The position numbers were made by a program, and so were the translations under genes. A stretch of DNA of 14,284 nt from JAEXNA01 sp050486105 (lineage in GTDB: Bacteria > Vulcanimicrobiota > Xenobia > Xenobiales > JADMJV01), in contig JBJHCR010000162.1 of the NCBI GenBank assembly GCA_050486105.1, forward strand, positions 1-14,284. Reading direction: 5' to 3'. Under the pieces are notes generated by a model. It made no database searches, was not told the origin of the DNA, and was given only the letters and a program-made list of their open reading frames with translations. Positions 1 to 8,165 of this stretch are shown in pieces; positions within the stretch are counted from its first letter, which is position 1; each line of letters begins with the position of its first letter.

Positions 1-1
1 G

Positions 2-1264
2 TCAGCGTTCCTCGTCTGCGCCATACTCGCCGGCATCGGACTCGTGCTCGCACTCCTACTCCTCCGCGGCCCCCGCGCCAAGACTCGCCAACTCGAGGAA
101 TCGTATCAGGGACTCCAGGCCGAGGTGGAACGGCGCCGCCTGGTTGAAGATGAACTCAGGCTCTCTCAGAAGATGGAGGCAGTGGGCCGATTGGCCGCTG
201 GGATCGCCCACGATTTCAACAACTTGCTGACCCCTATCCTGGGGAATCTGGCCCTGGTTCAAGCCGATCTTTCCGGGCGCAGCGCAGTCGCGGAACTGCT
301 CGTGGAAGCCGAGGAGGCAGCGGTGCGAGCTAAACGCCTCACCGAGCAACTGATCACCTTCGCCCGGGGAGGAGCGCCGATCTTGACGGTGTGCAACCTG
401 GGCAAGCTGATCCGTGATTGTACCCGACTGTTCCTGCGGGGCACCTCGGTTCGGGGCGAGGTCGATCTCGACGACGACCTGTGGAATCTGCGGGCCGACC
501 CCTCCCAAGTGTCACGGGTGCTCCAGAATCTGTTAGTCAATGCGGCCGAAGCGATGCAAGACCAAGGGGGGGTCGTACGCCTCGGCGCGCGCAACCTCAT
601 TCGAGAAGGAAAGGATTACATCGAACTGACCGTGACCGACAGCGGCCCAGGGCTCTCTTCTGCCGACCTCCCGCATATCTTCGAGCCTTTCTATACAACC
701 AAGGAGACAGGAGGAGGACTGGGCTTGGCTACAGTGTATTCCATCGTCCACCAGCATGGCGGCCAGGTGAGCGTCGACTCCTCATCCGGGCGAGGGGCCT
801 GCTTTCAGATTTGGCTTCCGGCCACTCGAGAAAGAGAAGCCGAACCTTCACAAAAGTCCACGGTCCAAACATCCATGCTGGGGCGAAAGTTCCTGGTGGT
901 CGACGACGAAGCGGCGATTCGAAGGCTCATTGGGCGGCTATTGACGAACCTCGGAGCCACCGTTCACGAAGCCGGTGACGGAGCCGAAGCGCTCGAAGCC
1001 TATGCCCGGAGTATGCGGGAAGGGGAGCCTTTCGACGCCGTGGTCCTGGACCTCACTATCCCGGGAGGGATGGGCGGGGCGGAGATCCTCCGCAGGCTCC
1101 GAGAGTTGCACCCTTCCGTGATGGCTCTGGTGGTCAGCGGCTATAGCGCCGACGCCATGGCAAATTACCGGCAATGGGGTTTTCAAGCAGCCTTGCGCAA
1201 ACCGTTCAAGGCCGACGAATTCACCCTGGCTCTTCAGGGTGTGTTGTCCGGGATACCGGCATGA
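2..1264 (+). CDS. Hybrid sensor histidine kinase with C-terminal receiver domain (5' end outside window)
   Basis: The frame is open to the window edge, so the gene is cut at its 5' end; a GTG at 44 lies inside a hydrophobic helix (codons 2-70, Leu/Ala/Ile/Val-rich) and is unlikely to be the start. After this membrane segment come a short coiled linker and the dimerisation/phosphoacceptor helix with motif GIAHDFNNLL (His codon 209-211). The ATPase domain shows an N-box (LLVNAAEAM), G1 (DSGPGL) and G2 (GGGLGLATV). A receiver domain follows (about 890-1250), with acidic pair VVDDE, phosphoacceptor Asp in VVLDLTIPG (codon 1049-1051) and the conserved KPF lysine. Family knowledge: ATP-dependent autophosphorylation on His, then transfer to the receiver Asp. 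The sensory part is outside the window, so the signal is unknown. The TGA stop overlaps the next gene's ATG. The family call is secure; the ligand is not. Confidence 0.93.
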   Translation, partial: SAFLVCAILAGIGLVLALLLLRGPRAKTRQLEESYQGLQAEVERRRLVEDELRLSQKMEAVGRLAAGIAHDFNNLLTPILGNLALVQADLSGRSAVAELLVEAEEAAVRAKRLTEQLITFARGGAPILTVCNLGKLIRDCTRLFLRGTSVRGEVDLDDDLWNLRADPSQVSRVLQNLLVNAAEAMQDQGGVVRLGARNLIREGKDYIELTVTDSGPGLSSADLPHIFEPFYTTKETGGGLGLATVYSIVHQHGGQVSVDSSSGRGACFQIWLPATREREAEPSQKSTVQTSMLGRKFLVVDDEAAIRRLIGRLLTNLGATVHEAGDGAEALEAYARSMREGEPFDAVVLDLTIPGGMGGAEILRRLRELHPSVMALVVSGYSADAMANYRQWGFQAALRKPFKADEFTLALQGVLSGIPA

Positions 1265-4200
1265 GCAAGCAGTGCGCGCCGTCTCGGCAATTTGTATACA
1301 AGAGTTCCCGGACGGTCGTTTATCGGGAACTCGACAGTGCCTGGGACCGTCCCGTGGTCCACAAACAGCCTCTGGGGCTCAAGGCTCTTGATCGGCTGCA
1401 CCACGAAGCCGCCATTTTGCGGAGGTTGCAAGGGGTCCCAGGGGTCGCGCAACTGGTAGACGAAGGCCACACGCTGGTCCTGGAGGAAGTCCCGGGAACT
1501 CCGCTCTTCACCAACGGGACACGACGATGGGACCTTGACTCCATCTTAGCGATTGCTCCTCGCATGGCGAGGATCGTAGTCGACCTTCACCGGCGAGGCG
1601 TAGTCCACAAGGACATCAATCCGTCAAATTTCGTGCTGGGCCAGGAGCCGGTCCTTATCGACTTCGACTTGGCCACCACCTTTGCCCAGGAGCGACCGGC
1701 TTTCGTCCATCATAGCGAAATTGCCGGTACCTTGGCTTACATGGCCCCGGAACAGACGGGTCGTACGGGACGAGGGGTCGACTATCGGGTCGACCTTTAC
1801 GGCCTGGGAGCCACGCTCTATGAAATGGCCGGCGGCCAACCACCCTTTCCGCAAGGCGACCCATTGGAAGTGATCCACGACGTCCTGGCCCGCAACCCAA
1901 TCCCTCTCAAGGAGTTGGACCCTAACATTCCCCGAGGGTTGTCGGACATCGTGGCCCGACTTCTGGAGAAGGAGCCGGACCGTCGCTACGGGAGCGCCGA
2001 GGGATTGGAGTACGATCTCACCAGGTTGGCAGGTCTCGACGAGCAAGTCGAGCTTGGCAGCAGAGATTTCCCCCTGCGTCTCTCCCCTCCCTCGCGCCTG
2101 GTGGGGAGAGACCGAGAGCTGGCCATGCTGGCGAAGGGACTCGATGAAGTGGCGCAGGGCGCTTCGAAGGCGGTGATGGTATCCGGTTCTCCAGGAGTTG
2201 GCAAGACCTCTCTGATCAATGAACTTCGAAGAGAGGTTACCGGCCACCGGGGATGGTTTGCGGCCGGTAAATTCGACCAGTACGGACAGGAGGTGGGAGT
2301 GGCTGCCATGCAGGCTCTGGGCATGGTGGGCCGGTTGCTCCTCGCCGAACCCGGATCGCAACTTGCTCTTGAGCGCTCCAGGTTGCTAGCTGCCCTGGGT
2401 GTCAACGCCGGATTATTGGCCGGCGCGGTTCCCGAGTTCGCTTCTGTACTGGGTCTCAAGAACCAGACTCTGTCGGGCGATTCGGCGGATGGACAACTCC
2501 GGCTGCGCCAGGCCGTGCTGGATGCTCTTAGGGTTCTGGCTAGACCGTCCCGACCGCTGGTTCTGTTCGTGGACGACCTGCAGTGGGCCGGAGAGTTCGC
2601 TATCGGAATGCTCGATGCTATCATAAGCGACGAGTCGCTGCAGGGACTCCTGCTGGTGGGAGCCTATCGTGCTGAGGAGATCGACGCCGTCCATCCCCTC
2701 TCTTCCACCTTGACCCGCTGGATAGGTTTCGACCAGCCGCCGATTTTTCTAGCTCTGGAGAATCTGGCCCCCAGCGACACCGAAGCGTTGCTGGAAGAGG
2801 TGCTTCGTCTGCCGCCTAGCCAGTCCTCGGGTTTGGCCAAACTGTTGCTCCCCCACACCGGTGGGAATCCCTATGACACGGTGGAGTTTCTCAACGCCTT
2901 GCGCGAAGAAGGCCTGCTATGTTGCGGTGCGGCAGGCTGGGAGTGGGATCCGGCATCGGTAAATGGCTATCTCGGTCGGGGACAGGTTCTCGATCTTCTG
3001 ACCGAGCGTATCGCTCGCCTGCCGGAAGAAACGGCCAGGCTCCTGGAGGTGGCCGCTTGCTTGGGCGGCGATGTCCCTAGGGAGCTGCTTCGAGTCGCAA
3101 CCGAGCTGACCGAGACCGTGATGGAGGAGAATCTGGGTCCGGCTCTGGAGGCAGGTCTCTTGGTTCAGACAGATGCCCAAATGGTGACCTTCGTCCACGA
3201 CCGGGTTCAACAAGCCGCTTATGAAGGCCTTGACCCCCAGCCGCGCCAGACTCTGCACTTGACCCTAGCTCGCCGCCTGGCCGCTTCGTCCGACCACCGC
3301 CTGGAGGCGGCCGAGCACTACTATCGAACCGTCCAAGAGCTGAGCTGTCCGGAGGAGAAACGGCGGGTGGCGGAACTCTTCCTGGACGCGGGCGGCCGAG
3401 TTCGCCGGTCAGCCGACTATTCTTGGGCCGAGCGGCTTCTCTCGGGGGCGCTGTCCTTACTTGACGAGGGTGTCGACCCGTCGGTTCTTGTACCGACCCT
3501 GGCCGAGCTTCACTCTACTCTGTACAGCCTAGGACGGAGTCAGGAGGCTGATCGCACCTTTGCCCGGCTTCAGGACTGTGGCCCGGACCTGTTCTTAGTG
3601 GCCGAAGCGACTTGTGTTCAGGTTTCGAGCCTGGCCTCCCGCGGCTTGCATGATCAGGCTCTCCAGCTGGGCCTGGCCATGCTGGGTCGAATGGGGCTGG
3701 TTTTCCCCCAGCAAGGCCGGGAGACCTTGATCGCGGAGGGTTTGGCTGAAACCAAGCTTTGGTTGAAAACTGAGCCGGAGGAGGAGTCTGAACTTGCCGA
3801 TCCTCGTCTGAGAATGGTGGCTCGCTTAATCAACCGGTTGCTGGTACCCGCGCTGAGCTGTGACCAGCAGCTCAACGCCTTGATGGTCCTGGAAAGCCGG
3901 TCGATGTGGCAGCGGTACGGTGCCAATCCCGAATTGGTATCCTCGGTCACTGCGATTGGGAGACAGGCGGCAATAATCCTCGGCGACTATCACCTGGGCT
4001 ACAGTATGTGCCGGCGCGTCTTCCGCTTGGAGGACCGTCCCGGCTACGAGACGGTAGCGGCCTTCGCCCGATTCGTGTTCTATATCGATACCTGGCATTG
4101 GCATCATCCCCTAGAGGATTGCCTTGACCAACTGGAAACGGCCCATCGAGCCTCGGTGCAGGGAGGGGATCCCTTCACTGCGGCTCTGTGCTGGATGCTC

Positions 4201-6762
4201 AAGGTGGACATCCTCTTTGAACACGCTCCCACCCTGGAATCCTGCGCTGCCCAGGCCGAAACTGGGATGGTCTTTGTCACCCGCATGGGAGGGATGGAAA
4301 TCTCGACCTTATTCGAGACCTATAAAAACCTAGTCTCCTATTTGAGCACCGGGGCCGACCGCTCGTTGGCGGTGCTGGAAAGCGACCCGGTCATATACCA
4401 TCCGGTAGGACAGGTCATGGCCCTGGTTCCTCGAGCTTTGAATGCCCTGATTTTTGGTGATACCCCGGCCTTTTTGCGCTGGACCGAGGCGCTAGTCCCT
4501 TGCTCGCCTAACGCCCAATCGTTCTACTGCGGTTCCCTTTCTCGGCTGCTGCGTGGTCTTGCCTCAGCCGAGAGGGTTCACAGGCACGGGACACGAGACT
4601 CGGAAACTCTCAAAGAACTCGACACTTTGTGCGTATGGCTGCAGGAGAGAGCCGCCGACTGCCCCGCCAACTTCCTTGCGATGTCCCATTGGTTGTTGGC
4701 CGAGCGGGCCTGGGTCGCGGGGCAACCCTGGGAGGCTATGGGCCGATATGAGGCCGCTCTCGAACACTACGAAGACGGACTGCGTCCGTGGCAACGGGCC
4801 ATCGCTACCGAGCGGGCCGGTCTGTTCTATCTGTCCCAGGGACTTGGTCCATTAGGCCGGTCGCGATTGGCTCAAGCCAGGCAGCTCTACTGGAATTGGG
4901 GCGCGGCGACCAAAGTGAAACAGATGGAACAGCTGTATCCCTTCCTCGACCAGGCGACCGCCGAAGCCTGGAACTTAGAGAAGCGAAGTAGTATCGTGCC
5001 CTCCTCTTCCCTTGACCTGCGGGCCATTTTGGCGGCCTCTCAGGCTCTGAGTTCGGAGACCTCTCTGGAGAGGCTCCATGCCAGAGTGGTGGAGACGCTT
5101 CGCTGTCTGGCCGGTGCGACGGGAGTGTTGATGGCCTTTCACGACGGCTCTCAATGGCAGGTCTTGCTGCCACCAGAAGCCGAAACCATCTCACTCGACG
5201 AGGCGGGACGGCGCAGAATGCTTCCTTTGTCGGCCTTTCGCTACGCAGAAAGAACCACAGAGCCCTTGGTCTTGGCCGACGCGGCCAAAGACGACCGTTT
5301 CTCGGGCGATCCCTATCTCGACGGAGTCGCCATGTGCTCGTTAATGGTCCTTCCTCTGCTCGATCGCGGGGTGCTCCGAAGCATGCTGATTCTGGAGAAT
5401 CGTCTGGGTCGAGGAGCATTCACCCCTGAACGCATGGACGCCGTGGTCCTCATCGGAGGACAATTGGCGGTTTCCCTGAACAACGCCCTAAACTATCAGT
5501 CCCTGGAACAGAAGGTGGCCGAGAGGACTGCGGAACTTGCCAAGTCCTTGGCCCTGGTTCAGGCAACTCTGGAGGCAACCACCGACGGGATCTTGGTGAC
5601 CGCAGGGAACCAGGTTACCAGCTTCAACGAAAGGTTCCTTAGACTTTGGAACATCCCCCCAGAGCTTTCTGCGCCCGGGCCGGATGAGATCCTAGTTCAA
5701 TACGTCCTTCCTCAATTGAAAGACCCCGTCGGGTTCAAGGCCGGCGTCGAACATCATCGAGACACACCGGGAGAGACCTACGACGAAATCGAGTTCCTCG
5801 ACGGTCGGGTCTACGAACGCCACTCCAAGCCCCAATTGGTGGAGAAACAGAGGGTGGGCCGAGTGTGGAGTTTTCGAGACGTGACCGAGCGAAGGCGAAA
5901 CCGGATCGAGTTGGAGAGAGCCCACCGGCAACTGGTGGAAGCATCCCGCCGGGCGGGAATGGCCGAGGTGGCCACCAACGTCCTGCACAATGTGGGCAAC
6001 GTCCTCAACAGCGTGAACATCTCCGCCGGTTTGGCGGCGGAAACGGTGCGAGATTCCAAGGTTTCCGGACTCAGCCGGGTGGTCGCCCTGCTCAAAGAGA
6101 ACTCCGGTACGGACCAGGGCCGGCGAGCCCTGGAGTACCTCGACAAGCTGGCCGGCCACCTGGAACAGGAGCACCGGAACATTTTTGAAGAGCTGAAGAG
6201 CCTGACTAAGAATGTCGACCACATCAAGGAAATTGTCAGAGCTCAACAGAGCTATTCCCGAGTTGTGACACTGATCGAACAGGTCGACCCCGCTGAGCTG
6301 TTTGAAGATAGTCTGCGAATCGACCAGTCCTCTTTTCAACGCCATGGCATTGAGATTATCCGTGATTTTGCTTCGATGCCTCCCCGTCCCCTGGAGAGGC
6401 ATTCTGTTCTCCAGATCCTGGTAAACCTGATCTCTAATGCCAAGCACGCTTGCCTGTCCTCCCAGCGTCGGGACAGTCGTATCGTGCTGAGCCTAGAAGA
6501 AACCGGGGGACGACTGCTCTTTCGGGTGAGCGACAACGGGGTCGGCCTGGCTCCCGAACACCGGGACCTGATCTTCACTCACGGGTTCACCACCCGTCCC
6601 GACGGACACGGCTTCGGGCTGCACGGCGGAGCGCTGGCCGCCCAGGAGATGGGCGGCTCCATCACCGTCCAAAGCAACGGCCTGGGTCACGGCGCCACCT
6701 TCACCCTAGAGCTGCCCGATACGAAGGACATCACCCACTTCGTGGGTGATGAACGAGTCTAG
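1261..6762 (+). CDS. Giant Ser/Thr kinase - AAA ATPase - GAF - PAS - histidine kinase fusion
   Basis: The ATG at 1261 overlaps the preceding stop as ATGA and gives 1833 residues; an in-frame ATG at 1174 would lie inside the upstream receiver and is less likely. Domains in order: a Ser/Thr kinase-like domain (about 10-265; Lys35, Glu49, catalytic HKD 116-118, Asn123, APEQ 162-165); an AAA/STAND ATPase with Walker A GSPGVGKTS (309-317) and Walker B LVLFVDDLQW (Asp438/439); a long helical TPR-like stretch (about 620-1240); GAF (about 1250-1412); PAS (about 1432-1545); and a histidine kinase with LHNVGNVLNS (His1576), N-box VNLISNAKHA (1721-1730), G1 DNGVGL (1758) and G2 GHGFGLHGG (1782). No membrane segment is seen, so it is probably cytoplasmic. 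This architecture is known in cyanobacteria and myxobacteria. The magnesium motif is DFD (134-136) rather than DFG, and the glycine loop is degenerate, so the Ser/Thr kinase may be weak or inactive. It has no receiver; the upstream hybrid kinase could supply one. Confidence 0.93.
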   Translation: MSKQCAPSRQFVYKSSRTVVYRELDSAWDRPVVHKQPLGLKALDRLHHEAAILRRLQGVPGVAQLVDEGHTLVLEEVPGTPLFTNGTRRWDLDSILAIAPRMARIVVDLHRRGVVHKDINPSNFVLGQEPVLIDFDLATTFAQERPAFVHHSEIAGTLAYMAPEQTGRTGRGVDYRVDLYGLGATLYEMAGGQPPFPQGDPLEVIHDVLARNPIPLKELDPNIPRGLSDIVARLLEKEPDRRYGSAEGLEYDLTRLAGLDEQVELGSRDFPLRLSPPSRLVGRDRELAMLAKGLDEVAQGASKAVMVSGSPGVGKTSLINELRREVTGHRGWFAAGKFDQYGQEVGVAAMQALGMVGRLLLAEPGSQLALERSRLLAALGVNAGLLAGAVPEFASVLGLKNQTLSGDSADGQLRLRQAVLDALRVLARPSRPLVLFVDDLQWAGEFAIGMLDAIISDESLQGLLLVGAYRAEEIDAVHPLSSTLTRWIGFDQPPIFLALENLAPSDTEALLEEVLRLPPSQSSGLAKLLLPHTGGNPYDTVEFLNALREEGLLCCGAAGWEWDPASVNGYLGRGQVLDLLTERIARLPEETARLLEVAACLGGDVPRELLRVATELTETVMEENLGPALEAGLLVQTDAQMVTFVHDRVQQAAYEGLDPQPRQTLHLTLARRLAASSDHRLEAAEHYYRTVQELSCPEEKRRVAELFLDAGGRVRRSADYSWAERLLSGALSLLDEGVDPSVLVPTLAELHSTLYSLGRSQEADRTFARLQDCGPDLFLVAEATCVQVSSLASRGLHDQALQLGLAMLGRMGLVFPQQGRETLIAEGLAETKLWLKTEPEEESELADPRLRMVARLINRLLVPALSCDQQLNALMVLESRSMWQRYGANPELVSSVTAIGRQAAIILGDYHLGYSMCRRVFRLEDRPGYETVAAFARFVFYIDTWHWHHPLEDCLDQLETAHRASVQGGDPFTAALCWMLKVDILFEHAPTLESCAAQAETGMVFVTRMGGMEISTLFETYKNLVSYLSTGADRSLAVLESDPVIYHPVGQVMALVPRALNALIFGDTPAFLRWTEALVPCSPNAQSFYCGSLSRLLRGLASAERVHRHGTRDSETLKELDTLCVWLQERAADCPANFLAMSHWLLAERAWVAGQPWEAMGRYEAALEHYEDGLRPWQRAIATERAGLFYLSQGLGPLGRSRLAQARQLYWNWGAATKVKQMEQLYPFLDQATAEAWNLEKRSSIVPSSSLDLRAILAASQALSSETSLERLHARVVETLRCLAGATGVLMAFHDGSQWQVLLPPEAETISLDEAGRRRMLPLSAFRYAERTTEPLVLADAAKDDRFSGDPYLDGVAMCSLMVLPLLDRGVLRSMLILENRLGRGAFTPERMDAVVLIGGQLAVSLNNALNYQSLEQKVAERTAELAKSLALVQATLEATTDGILVTAGNQVTSFNERFLRLWNIPPELSAPGPDEILVQYVLPQLKDPVGFKAGVEHHRDTPGETYDEIEFLDGRVYERHSKPQLVEKQRVGRVWSFRDVTERRRNRIELERAHRQLVEASRRAGMAEVATNVLHNVGNVLNSVNISAGLAAETVRDSKVSGLSRVVALLKENSGTDQGRRALEYLDKLAGHLEQEHRNIFEELKSLTKNVDHIKEIVRAQQSYSRVVTLIEQVDPAELFEDSLRIDQSSFQRHGIEIIRDFASMPPRPLERHSVLQILVNLISNAKHACLSSQRRDSRIVLSLEETGGRLLFRVSDNGVGLAPEHRDLIFTHGFTTRPDGHGFGLHGGALAAQEMGGSITVQSNGLGHGATFTLELPDTKDITHFVGDERV
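6730..6750 (+). other. Perfect 9-bp stem-loop at the 3' end of the kinase gene
   Basis: ATCACCCAC and GTGGGTGAT form a perfect 9-bp stem around a TTC loop, ending 9 bases before the stop codon at 6760. No T-run follows on either strand, so it is not a textbook intrinsic terminator. It could stabilise the mRNA end or slow the polymerase, or simply reflect codon choice. Confidence 0.4.
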
Positions 6763-6789
6763 CGACGCGGATATCAATTCAGCAGCCTC

Positions 6790-6985
6790 CTAGGGCCTGT
6801 TGACATTCAACCTTCACCCGTCACCCGCAAGCGGGTCCCCGGGTACCCGGCTACACTCGCGGATTTCCGCGCTCCGGCAGCAAAATTTCTCTTAGGTACG
6901 CCCGGTACTAGGAGATAAATTCTACTACCGGAGCACAAAAATTTTCTTCGTGTAGCTCGGAACGCCGAATGTCAACAGACCCTAG
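6790..6985. mobile_element. MITE-like element with CTAG borders
   Basis: The ends CTAGGGCCTGTTGACATTC (6790-6808) and GAATGTCAACAGACCCTAG (6967-6985) are inverted copies differing at one base. CTAG at both borders may be a target duplication, leaving a 188-bp core (6794-6981). The interior holds no gene and is rich in nested inverted repeats: GCTACAC 6850-6856 with GTGTAGC 6950-6956, GCTCCGG 6871-6877 with CCGGAGC 6928-6934, AATTT 6884-6888 with AAATT 6917-6921. Separate hairpins lie at 6823-6836, 6839-6850 and 6859-6870. The size, lack of coding and near-perfect ends fit a miniature inverted-repeat transposable element mobilised in trans. A YTAR-type 4-bp target would suit an IS5-family transposase, but that is inference. 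No transposase is in the window. Confidence 0.75.
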
Positions 6986-7425
6986 TACAACGTCCGCAAA
7001 ATTCGTCCCTAGCCCTGGCGGCCCTGCATCCTCTCTCGCGGCGTCGAAGCTCACTCAAATACGCCTGGTATTAAGCGTTCGCTTCTCCTTGCATCACCCA
7101 CGCGGACTTTGTTCCAGCTCCATTAAGAAACGGGCCAGGTCGATCCGTTTGGGCTTTTGAGGCTCCTTGCCTCTCGCGAGCGCCGTCAGATTTCCTTTAG
7201 CAATCCTCTTCATCGTCGGCGATCGGGCGACTTAAGCTCCCGCTGAATTTGCCCGACCGGTCGAAGCAGCAGGCACGCCTCTGACTCCTAGGAGCCCGGC
7301 TTCGCACGCCCTGGTTGCCCTGAAAACTCTTCTCGAGGTTTCCCGGGTCGTTGTCACAGCTCCCGGAGAGCGCACACCAGCAAACGGTTAAGCGCTCGCC
7401 TTTTCGTTTGAGGTTGCCCGGCAAG
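6986..7425. other. Gene-poor spacer beside the MITE-like element
   Basis: I see no credible gene in this stretch; the open frames lack coding-like composition and recognisable domains. It contains a 14-base motif at 7060-7073 (TACGCCTGGTATTA) resembling one inside the MITE-like element (6897-6910), a 10-bp palindrome CTCCTAGGAG near 7284, and one copy of a dispersed repeat at 7379-7399. It lies downstream of the minus-strand gene ending at 7426, but no hairpin plus T-run terminator is evident. Confidence 0.5.
7379..7399 (+). repeat. Dispersed 21-bp repeat, copy A
   Basis: AGCAAACGGTTAAGCGCTCGC matches the copy at 12518-12538 at 19 of 21 positions in the same orientation, with 15 consecutive identities. 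Similarity continues weakly on the upstream side. It lies just beyond the 3' end of the minus-strand gene at 7426-8058. Its function is unknown. Confidence 0.4.
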
Positions 7426-8058
7426 CTACTCCTCGCGGAGAAAAAGGTATCCGGGATTGAGTCGTCGGCAGAGAGCCATGAGTGTGGCTTTGAGATCGAC
7501 GTCCAGCGACTCGACTTCGGGTTCGAGTAAGGTCTCCGCCGCCACGGTGAGTTCTGAGCTAGCGAGATACTCGAGACGAAGCCATCTCCCGGCCTCGATC
7601 GAGGAGCGCAAGAAGAGAAGTGGTGGTCGTGCACGTCCGTCGTTGGGACGAAACTCCACACGGTAAGCGTGACGCTGATAGAGACAGTCCTCAACCAGAA
7701 ACATGGCTTGAGAAAGACGACGTCGCCAGTAGTCATCTTTCAACTGCAGCCACATGTGCCGGCCCACCCGAGTGTTCCGCAGAGCCAGGAAATCGGGATC
7801 TCGAAAAAGGTCTACCAGTTGCTGAATTTGACTCATGCTGAGGGCTCGTTCCGAGAAGTCAGGTTGAATGGGGTCGCTTACTTGAGCGCAATTCATCCAA
7901 GCCTTCTCCCAGCAAGGCATGGGGCCCGGCTCGTCCCCGGCGCAGGTGTAACCGCATTGCTCCGCTTCCTGGGCCCAAGCCTCGTGCAGTACCAGGTAAG
8001 AGCTGACGATTCGTGCTTTCAGCGCATCCAATTCCCGGGCCAATGTCAGATCATTCAT
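7426..8058 (-). CDS. Uncharacterised 210-residue protein, formerly downstream of a universal stress protein
   Basis: I do not recognise this family. The protein starts MNDLTLARELDALKARIV, has no signal peptide or membrane segment, and is rich in aromatic, Leu, Arg and Glu residues, so it is probably a soluble cytoplasmic protein. Four cysteines (residues 35, 39, 49 and 57) fall in the N-terminal quarter, including a CX3C pair (CGYTC) and PMPCWEKAWMNC; they could bind a metal or be redox-active, which is inference. The remainder (about 80-210) looks mixed alpha/beta. A GGAGGA lies 12 bases upstream of the ATG, a slightly long spacing. The ATG overlaps as ATGA the stop of a universal stress protein remnant, so the gene once belonged to a coupled operon; the upstream partner is now truncated. 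The frame itself is intact and uses G/C-ending codons like its neighbours. Confidence 0.75.
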   Translation of the reverse strand: MNDLTLARELDALKARIVSSYLVLHEAWAQEAEQCGYTCAGDEPGPMPCWEKAWMNCAQVSDPIQPDFSERALSMSQIQQLVDLFRDPDFLALRNTRVGRHMWLQLKDDYWRRRLSQAMFLVEDCLYQRHAYRVEFRPNDGRARPPLLFLRSSIEAGRWLRLEYLASSELTVAAETLLEPEVESLDVDLKATLMALCRRLNPGYLFLREE

Positions 8059-8165
8059 GAGCCGTGGCGCTCCTCCAGAGTCCTAGGACCGATATTGAGC
8101 ACCGGGAGATGCGTCTGACGCACCACGTGCTCGCTCACGCTTCCCATCAGCTAATGCACCAGGCC
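8055..8165 (-). pseudogene. Universal stress protein (Usp), C-terminal remnant
   Basis: On the minus strand, from 8147, the frame reads MGSVSEHVVRQTHLPVLNI and ends at a TGA (8057-8055). This is the hallmark Usp C-terminus, where G-S-[VAST]-[SA] belongs to the nucleotide-binding loop and H-x-x-x-P-V-L forms the last strand. Residues GLVH precede it in the same frame, followed by a TAG (8153-8151) where the family has Leu or Trp, so one substitution has broken this frame. Further upstream the frame holds no Usp sequence: roughly the first three quarters of the gene are gone. The stop overlaps the next gene's ATG (ATGA), supporting a once-functional operon. Family identity is strong; loss of function is inferred from truncation. 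Confidence 0.75.

Noticed and set aside
1174..1260. Earlier ATG for the giant kinase
   Set aside because: It would extend 30 codons into the upstream receiver domain; the ATGA overlap at 1261 is the common coupling arrangement, and the added residues fit no domain.
4805..5419. Long minus-strand open frame inside the giant kinase
   Set aside because: Arg/Pro/Ser-rich shadow of the coding strand with no domain.
7379..7399. GTTAAGC within the repeat as an integron attC core (GTTRRRY)
   Set aside because: No matching RYYYAAC partner at the right distance and no integrase or cassette arrangement at either copy.
7197..7736. 179-residue minus-strand open frame overlapping the 210-residue gene
   Set aside because: Its first half is an alternative frame of the better-supported gene at 7426-8058, and the rest has no recognisable domain or ribosome site.
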